This document shows, piece by piece, positions 34,096 through 43,800 of a stretch of DNA of 64,000 nt. The position numbers and the translations under genes are program-made. Source of the DNA: Rapana venosa (Eukaryota; Mollusca; Gastropoda; Neogastropoda; Muricidae); assembly GCA_028751875.1 (NCBI GenBank), contig CM054143.1, forward strand, positions 65,069,269 through 65,133,268, in the 5' to 3' direction. The notes beneath the pieces were generated by a model, which made no database searches, was not told the origin of the DNA, and worked only from the letters and a program-made list of their open reading frames with translations. The stretch's first letter is position 1; the number at the start of each line of letters is the position of its first letter.

Positions 34096-37000
34096 CATCA
34101 CAACGTCTGATCTGACAATGCCATCACTGTACTCACTATCAACACAATCGTCTCTTGTACGGAATAGACCTGAGATGTGAGGTAGACTAGATTCATACTG
34201 TACTATATTAACAACGGTCTCTGGATATATCATGCACAAGTATGCAGGAGGGGGGAATAGTCAAACGGTTATGACTAACAGCACGGAACTTTTTATCTCA
34301 TGTTAGCGGAAAGCATGAGGTTTGAGCCTCTACTGAGGTGTCCGTTTTAGAGGATCCTGATGCCCGAGTTCACAGCGGCATCACCTCGAAGCTCTTCCCC
34401 TGCCAGTCCTTCAGTTGCCACTATGAACCACAGTCCAATACGTACACCTGTCCCTGTGGGACAAGCACCACCCACACACAGGGATAAAGCCATCCATTAT
34501 TTACACGCACGCACGCACATGCACATGCACACACACACACACACACACACACACACCACGGACACAACCATACCCATATACACAACACAAAAAGTGACAA
34601 CACAAAACTCATAATCGTTACTGTTTTCTTCTAGTAGGACTGTTACCAAACGACCCATGCTATCCATGATCCTTTTTCAGGGCCGACAACTCAGTCAGCT
34701 ACAGGGTGGACAACTCACTAACAAATTCAGGGCAGAAATTTGCTCATTAAGTCAGGGCAGACAACTCACTCACTCACTGATTTAGAGCAGACAACTCACT
34801 CATTCACAAATTCAGGGCAGACAGACAGCCTCACAGATTGAGGGTAGAGAGACAACTCACAGATTGAAGGTAGACAACTCACAGATTGAGGTAGGAGACA
34901 ACTCACAGATTGAGGGAAGAGAGACAACTCACAGATTGAGGGTAGAGAGACAACTCACAGATTGAGGGTAGAGAGACAACTCACAGATTGAGGGTAGACA
35001 AATCACAGATTGAGGGTAGAGAGACAACTCACAGATTGAGGGCAGAGAGACAAATCACAGATTGAGGGTAGACAACTCACAGATTGAGGGTAGAGAGACA
35101 ACTCACAGATTGAAGGTAGACAACTCACAGATTGAGGGTAGAGAGACAACTCACACATTGAGGGTAGAGAGACAACTCACAGATTGAGGGTAGAGAGACA
35201 ACTCACAGATTGAGGGCAGAGAGACAACTCACAGATTGAGGGTAGACAAATCACAGATTGAGGGTAGAGAGACAACTCACAGATTGGACAACTCACAGAT
35301 TGAAGGTAGACAAATCACAGGTTGAGGGTAGAGAGACAACTCACAGATTGAAAATAGACAACTCACAGATTGAAGGTAGGGAGACAACTCACAGATTGAA
35401 GGTAGGGAGACAACTCACAGATTGAGGGTAGAGAGAAACTCACAGATTGAGGGTAGAGAGAGAACAACTCACTCATTCACAGATTGAGGGTAGACAACTC
35501 ACTCACTCACAGATTGAGGGCAAACAACTCACAGATTGAGGGCAAACAACTCACAGATTGAGGGCAAACAACTCACAGATTCAGGGATGGCATGGAGTTT
35601 GATGATGGCCTTGGTGATGATGCCCAGCGTGCCCTCTGACCCCACAAAGAGGTTGGTGAGGTTGTAACCCGCTGCCGTCTTTCTGCAACATACAGACCTA
35701 GACCTTGGTCTTTGTCCATCACCACTAGCTACTGCTCTGCCCCAGAGCTCAATCAAGTCATCCTTACTCTGGGAGACTTTCACCACCAACAGATTGCATG
35801 CATGCTGGGTATGGTGATGTGTCATCCGTATCACCACCAATAGCTGGCCTACTAAAGGTGGATGACTTTTTAACGTGTGTGCAAGATGTTGTGTGTGCAT
35901 TGGCAAACAGGACCTTGGTTTATAGCCTCACCCTGAAAGACTTTTTGTGGGAGTGGAGTGAGTACTGGTGTAACCTCCAGGAGGAACACGCCTTGCTAAC
36001 TTGCTAAGACTTGAATCTGTAGCCTTAGTTACTCTCAGAGAGGAGCTGAATGCTCTAACCACAAGACTCTCTCCTCCCCTGGGATAAAATACAGACAATC
36101 AGCTCTCTGATTTGTTGCTTTACAAGATTCAGCGCTATATAAATTCCATTTATTATTATTATTATTATTTTTTTATTATTATTATGATTATTATTCCAGG
36201 AACAGACAATCAATCAGTGATTCCAGGTACAGACAATCAATCAGTGATTCCAGGTACAGACAATCAATCAGTGATTCCAGGAACAGACAATCAATCAGTG
36301 ATACCAGGAACAGACAATCAATCAGTGATACCAGGAACAGACAATCAATCAGTGATTCCAGGAACAGACAATCAATCAGCGATTCCAGGTACAGACAATC
36401 AATCAGTGATTCCAGGAACAGACAATCAATCAAAGATTCCAGGAACAGACAATCAATCAGTGATTCCAGGTACAGACAATCAATCAGTGATTCCAGGTAC
36501 AGACAATCAATCAGTGATTCCAGGAACAGACAATCAATCAGTGATTCCAGGAACAGACAATCAATCAGTGATTCCAGGAACAGACAATCAATCAGTGATA
36601 CCAGGTACAGACAATCAATCAGTGATTCCAGGTACAGACAATCAATCAGTGATTCCAGGAACAGACAATCAATCAGTGATACCAGGTACAGACAATCAAT
36701 CAGTGATTCCAGGAACAGACAATCAATCAGTGATTCCAGGTACAGACAATCAATCAGTGATTCCAGGTACAGACAATCAATCAGTGATTCCAGGAATAAC
36801 CAATCAGTGATTCCAGGTACAGACAATCAATCAGTGATTCCAGGAACAGACAATCAATCGGTGATCCCAGGAACAGATAATCTGTGATTCCAGGAACAGA
36901 AATCAATCGGTGATTCCAGGTACAGACAATCTGTGATTCCAGGAACAGACAATCTGTGATTCCAGGAAGAGACAATCTGTGATTCCAGGAACAGACAATC

Positions 37001-40000
37001 AATCAGCGATTCCAGGAACAGACAATCAATCAGTGATTCCAGGTACAGACAATCAATCAGTGATTCCAGGCAGGAACAGACAATCAATCAGCGATTCAAG
37101 GAACAGACAATCATAAATTCCATACACCCCCTGCATGCTGTAATAAAAGAAAAAAAATTGAAAAAAAGGAAGAAATGTTCATTTACGGTCTGCCATGCAG
37201 AATTTTACTTCTTTTTTTTTTTTGTATGTTGGAAACAAGTTTTCAGGCAAATGATTTTTTTTTAAAAAGCTCTGATATTTAAAAGAGTCTTTTCAGTTAG
37301 CTTGAATATATGCCGATTATGAATGAAGATTTCTTGACTGTTTAATCCATTTGAAAATAAAGGGGAGGGGATGAGGGGGGAGGGCAGTGTCTAGTGGTTA
37401 GACCACTGCACTCTTTACCTGACGGCCCAAGTCTGAACCACCACTGAGGCACCTGTTCAAGGGGATTTTCCCCCTGCAGTTCACATCAGTATTGACCCCA
37501 CTCCCCCAGAAATCTCTTCATTAAAGACTTGAGTGAATGCATGCAGAACAGACCCGTTCCACTTTTTGGAAGAGTAGGCAATTTGACGCTGGTAGAAATG
37601 GATGAGAATTTTTTTTTTAATGCACGCATACTGGTGTCAGGTTTAGACATCGTCCCTTGATGCAGGATGAAAATGGCCACATGTGCAAAATCTCACCATT
37701 AGTAAACCTTCGAGTTCTTGCTGAGGAACAAAACAACAACAAAAACCCAGTCCCAACATCAAGTTTGGTCTTTCCATTTTTTTGTTTTTTAATTACAAAT
37801 TGTATTTTGTTTTGTTTTCAATCCTGATTAATCCATGAGACAGTTCGTAACAGGCACTGTTTGGGGATATTTTGTTACATGAATTATATACATTTTTAAA
37901 AAGTTCCTTATTTCGATATTTTGTTTGAAAAATTTTCTTTGTTACTTTTTGCTAAAAAATCTTTAAAGTATATTTACATAATCAAAAACAGCCGACAGCA
38001 GAAATGAAAACAAAACCAAAAAAAGAAGAAAACTAAATAAAAACAAAGAAAGATAAATCAAACAAGTTTGCAATCCAAAAGAAGAAATCAAACGATTTGT
38101 TAAAAAAATTTTTAATGACGTTGTCATAACAACAACTACAATTTAGATATTTTTTAAAAGAAAGTATTTAAACAAACTAAAAATATGTGAATACAAATTT
38201 TTCGAAAACATTCAACCTAGCAGAAGAGAATTACGGGACCTACACGCAGCGCTTCCCTTTGCCCGACGTCCAGAACACATTGCCCTCCGCCCCCACCACT
38301 TCCAAGTTCAGCGTGTTTTCTCGCATGGTGCCGTAGCGCACAGCGTTGGTCCCCGAGGCACTGGTGGCACACATCCCGCCCAGAGAGGCATCAGCTCCGG
38401 GATCTGACACACCCAACACAATGGAATGCACGACCAGGCCTGTCTGAGACATTGGCGTTTTGTTGGTTTCTCTTCTTTGGCTACAGCTCCAAGGTTCACC
38501 TATGGTGAGATTTTACGAATGCAACCATCCACACATAACTTTAGGCAGCCCCTTTTTTCACCTAAGCTTGTCTAAACTCAACGCCAGTGTGCATGCGTCG
38601 CGTTTTTTTGTAATTTTTTTTTTTTTACATTTTGTTGTCTATTTCTACCAGCATGCAATGGCCTACTCTTCCAAAAGGTGGAACGGGTTTTAACATGTGC
38701 ACAAGACGTTCAACATGCATTTGTACAGGGGACCTCAGTTTATAGTCTCATACAAAGGATATTATTGGGGGAAGCAAAGTCTGTATGGATATTAACTCCA
38801 GGGAAAAAAATCTGTTCAAACAGGCGTCTCACTGGTGGTGGTGGTGGCTCAAACCCGTGACACCAGATTGCGAGCTCAATGATGTAACCACCAGGCTACC
38901 CCGCCCCCTACCTTCTACCTACCTCACTTTCATTCACCGTCAATTTTTAAAAAAGCTCCCCGAGCCGCCCAACCCCCTTCACCCCAACCCCTCCTCCCCT
39001 GGGATTGTGTGTGACTGAAAGCACTGAGCACTGCATGCTCTGTACTGACCTATAATACAGGAAAAGTTAGCACTGCTCTGTACTGACCTATACTACAGGA
39101 AAAGTCAGCACTGCTCTGTACTGACCTATACTACAGGAAAAGTCAGCACTGCTCTGTACTGACCTATACTACAGGAAAAGTCAGCACTGCTCTGTACTGA
39201 CCAATACTACAGGAAAAGTCAGCACTGCTCTGTACTGACCTATACTACAGGAAAAGTCAGCACTGCTCTGTACTGACCAATACTACAGGAAAAGTCAGCA
39301 CTTCATGCTCTGTACTGACCTATACTACAGGAAAAGTCAGCACTGCTGCTGTACTGACCTATACTACAGGAAAAGTCAGCACTGCTCTGTACTGACCTAT
39401 ACTACAGGAAAAGTCAGCACTGCTCTGTACTGACCTATACTACAGGAAAAGTCAGCACTGCTCTGTACTGACCTATACTACAGGAAAAGTCAGCACCTGC
39501 TCTGTACTGACCTATACTACAGGAAAAGTCAGCACTGCTCTGTACTGACCTATACTACAGGAAAAGTCAGCACTGCTCTGTACTGACCTATACTACAGGA
39601 AAAGTCAGCACTGCTCTGTACTGACCTATACTACAGGAAAAGTCAGCACTACATGCTCTGTACTGACCTATACTACAGGAAAAGTCAGCACTGCTCTGTA
39701 CTGACCTATACTACAGGAAAAGTCAGCACTGCTCTGTACTGACCTATACTACAGGAAAAGTCAGCACTGCTCTGTACTGACCTATACTACAGGAAAAGTC
39801 AGCACTGCTCTGTACTGACCTATACTACAGGAAAAGTCAGCACTGCTCTGTACTGACCTATACTACAGGAAAAGTCAGCACTGCTCTGTACTGACCTATA
39901 CTACAGGAAAAGTCAGCACTGCTCTGTACTGACCTATACTACAGGAAAAGTCAGCACTGCATGCTCTGTACTGACCTATACTACAGGAAAAGTCAGCACT

Positions 40001-40826
40001 GCTCTGTACTGACCTATACTACAGGAAAAGTCAGCACTGCTCTGTACTGACCTATACTACAGGAAAAGTCAGCACTAAGCACTGCATGCTCTGTACTGAC
40101 CTATACTACAGGAAAAGTCAGCACTAAGCACTTCATGCTCTGTACCGACCTACAGGGAAAGTGAGTCCCGTGCCTCGTATGAAGGAGTTGAGTTCGCTGC
40201 GCGTCACTCCACATTCCACCGTGCAGTCGAAATCTTCATCGTTGACCTCCACCACCGTCTTCATCTGCCCCACGTCCAGACTCACACCCCCCTGAACAGA
40301 CAGAGGCCCGAGAGATCCAATCATGCTGCTTCAATTATAATGATGATGATAACAACAAATAATTTGTGACAGGCAGATGCGCTGTCCAATCATGCTGTTT
40401 CTATAAAAATAAGGATAACAACAAGCAATGTGTTTATTGCGCAGATCCATAAGCTCTACGCACTTCATAATATTTTCCCTATCCCCTAAACAGACTCCTC
40501 CTTCTCCACACACATGCGCGCATGCACGCACGAGCGCACACACACACACTCTCTCTTCTCATTCACAGACAAAACTCCACTCAAAGTGACATGATACACA
40601 GATCTACACGGGAGAGGAATCTGGCTCAATGATCAGCAGGACCTACCATGACAGAGTTGACACCCCCTTCCAGCCCTGTGCCGGTGCCGAAGGTCACCAG
40701 GGGGATGTGGTTCTGGTTGCACATCCCTGCCACCCTGCTCACATGCTCCACTGTCTTTGCAAACACCACCACATCTGGCATGTGGGCCCTGCACACACAC
40801 GCACACACACACACACACCAACACAC

Positions 40827-40863
<37 letters not shown>

Positions 40864-43800
40864 GGGACATTCAATTATTGGAATCTCTGACAGCCAGACT
40901 GTGAGTCAGCGACAGTCTTCTTCTTTCTTCAGCCTTCCCCATTGGATCATATTGTACTGTATTGTATTCCATTGTATTGTATTGTATACCACTTTATGTC
41001 ACGGCAAAAATCTTTGTGTGAAATATGGGCTGCTCTCCCTGGAGAGAGTGCATCGCCACAAGAGCAGCGCCACCCATTAACTTGTTTCATTTTCATGTCT
41101 GCATGTGTAGTTGTTTCCCTATCAGAGTGGTAATTCTTTTTTCTTTTAACAGATTTGCCAGGGTCAACTCTCTTGTTGCCATGGGCTCTTTTAATTGTGC
41201 TAAATGTGTGTTGCACACAGGACCTCCGTTTATCATCTCATCCAAAAGATTTGCACCCAGACCACCACTCATGGTCTAGTGAAGTTTCGAGCACAAACGG
41301 GGATTGAACCACCACACACTTCAAACCTGGACTTTTCGCTTTCTAGGCAGGTGCGTTACCTCTAGACCACCGATCCACCAATATGTAGTGCCTGGTCTTC
41401 CTTCTCCTGTGCTGGAGACTCTGCAGGAGGTCTGCCTGCTGCTGGCCTAGGCTGACACATTCCAGCTTCAGAGCAGCTCATGACCAGTGGAGCCTTTGAC
41501 CCCTCTTGGCCGAGGATGCTGAGAACCAGATTTGTTACCATGCTGGTCATCCATGCCTATGCCACGTTCACTTGAGGCTTGAGGCTGTACCCCCACCCCC
41601 ACCCCCCACCCACCCCCAGGAGAATAATAATAATAATAATAATGTATGGAATTTATATAGCGCTGAATCTTGTAAAGCAACAAATCAAAGCGCTCAGATG
41701 ATTTTTAAAAAAAATTTTTTATACCCACAACATAAGACTGATAGAGTGGAAGACAGATCTATCTCTACAGAGCAGTGATTAAACTGGGTTGTTGTTTTCT
41801 GTTGCTGTTCCTCAGCTAGAGCTCCGAGGTTCACCGATGCTGAGACTTTGCATATCTTCAAGACTGTTGTTACCCACCACGAAGGCCCAGCTTCATGGAC
41901 TGTATGCTGGGTATATTCCTGTTTCCATAACCCAACACACACCGACATAAGCTGTGGAATCTTTGACATGCTTATTTGACCTTCTGCATACATGCGTATA
42001 CACAGAGAGAATTAAGGCACTGGCAGGTCTGCACTTGAAGTTGACTCAGGAGATCGTAAAAATCCCCACCCTTAATTCACCACATGCAAACACTGAGATT
42101 CAAACCTACAGCTTCCTGGACCCATGGGACTGAAGTCAAACAGTCTTAACCACTCAGCTATAGACAGGTTCTGTCTGAACTGGGAGCCAAGTGTAAATCA
42201 CCCACTCATCTCCAAGGTGCGAGTTCACTGGTCTGAATCTCTCTTCAAGCCAGATTTGGTCTCCATTCACAAGACTATGAGCTGAATGGTGGTCTGGGTG
42301 CTAGTCTTTTTGGACAAGATGATAAACTGAGGTCTTGTGTATAACACACATTCAGCACAGTGTTAAACATGTGACAAAAAAATAAAGCTTCCATAACAAA
42401 ATCCTGTAGGAAAAAAAGCTGTTCAGATTATTATGGAAAAACACACACACACAGAGCAACACACAAAAAAGGGGGGGGATACATTGCCAAGTACCATGTG
42501 GAAATAAAACTCAGTCATGACTTCACACTCACACACACACACAACACACACAACACACAAACAACACCACACACAATGCGCATGCATACACACACACACA
42601 CACACAAAACACACAGAACATAAGTACTTTTCAGGTATAATCTTAATCTCAAGACACTTATTTGACCCCCCAAAATATCTTACCCCCAAAAAAATAATAA
42701 TAAAGGACAAACAAATAAAACAATCAACCCAACAAAACATGATATAATCCTAAACTGACTTATGGTGGGATTCATCGTGTGAGTGATGTTCACGGGCAGC
42801 CTTTGCTGTTGTCACGTTGCTTTTGCCCACAGCGCCACTCAAATCTTTCAGAAATCCATCTGTCACCTTCCCATACTCTGCTGCCTGTCAGGGAAAAAAC
42901 ATTCTTTTATAAAGTAAACAAGCAAAACCAATAACAACAAACCACGGACACATGAGTCATAATGCTGGAACATGTAAATGACAAACAAACGGATACATTA
43001 CTAATTTATATGTATTCAAATGAATGAATAAAAGAAATGATGATGATCATATCATAAAAGTCAATGCTGATGTCAGCCTATGTGACAACACGCATGCAAT
43101 ATCATCAGTCAGACCACAGACCACTAGGAAGTTGGTTCAATTCTTCTTCTTCCTCAGCAAACACTCAGGCAGCAACTATTGTTGTCTGTCATATGAGCAA
43201 AAATAGGTTCTGCTGCCATTAACTTAAGCACCTGACAAATCAGGCCCAGCACATCCAACGTTAATGTGGGAGAGAATTATCTTTTTTTTAAAGTCTTTCT
43301 GGAAAAGAGGCAAAAGACTGGACCAAGAAGGAAGAAAATACAAAAGAAGAGTGACAGGAAGAAAAGGAACAAGGTGGAAACAAAACCAGAGATAGAAAAG
43401 AAGGAACGCCTAACAGAGAATTTCCCAAAGGCAAGGACGCTGTTTATACTGACAGGCCCCCAGCATCCCCATTGAGGAGACTGTTCGTTTATTTATTTTA
43501 TTCTTTTATTTCAAGGATAATGGAATAAACACTTATGTGATTTTTTTTCATCCACTCCAGTCCCCGTGTGTATGCAGTTTTGTCACTTTTGTCATCCGTT
43601 CCCATCAGCACACAATGGCCTACTCTTCTGAAAAGCAGAACAGGTCTTAACATGTGCGCAAGATGTTCTGTATGCATTAGCACACAGGACCTCGGTTTAT
43701 AGTCTCATCCAAAGGACTTTTGGGGAGAGTGGAATCAGCACTGATGTTAAATCCAGAGGAAAAGTTCTCTTGAACAAGAATTGAAGGAAGGTGGCAGGAT

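Noticed and set aside
34680..35576. CRISPR-like regular array
   Set aside because: Units are contiguous without unique spacers, vary internally, and lie in an animal gene; it is a minisatellite.
36112..36810. Long open frame of IPGTDNQSV repeats
   Set aside because: It is the translation of a 27-bp intronic minisatellite. Frames stay open on both strands because the unit is divisible by three.
39020..40149. Possible additional LDHD exon copies in the 37-bp array
   Set aside because: Only about 17 nt of exon end is repeated; no acceptor or coding exon is duplicated.
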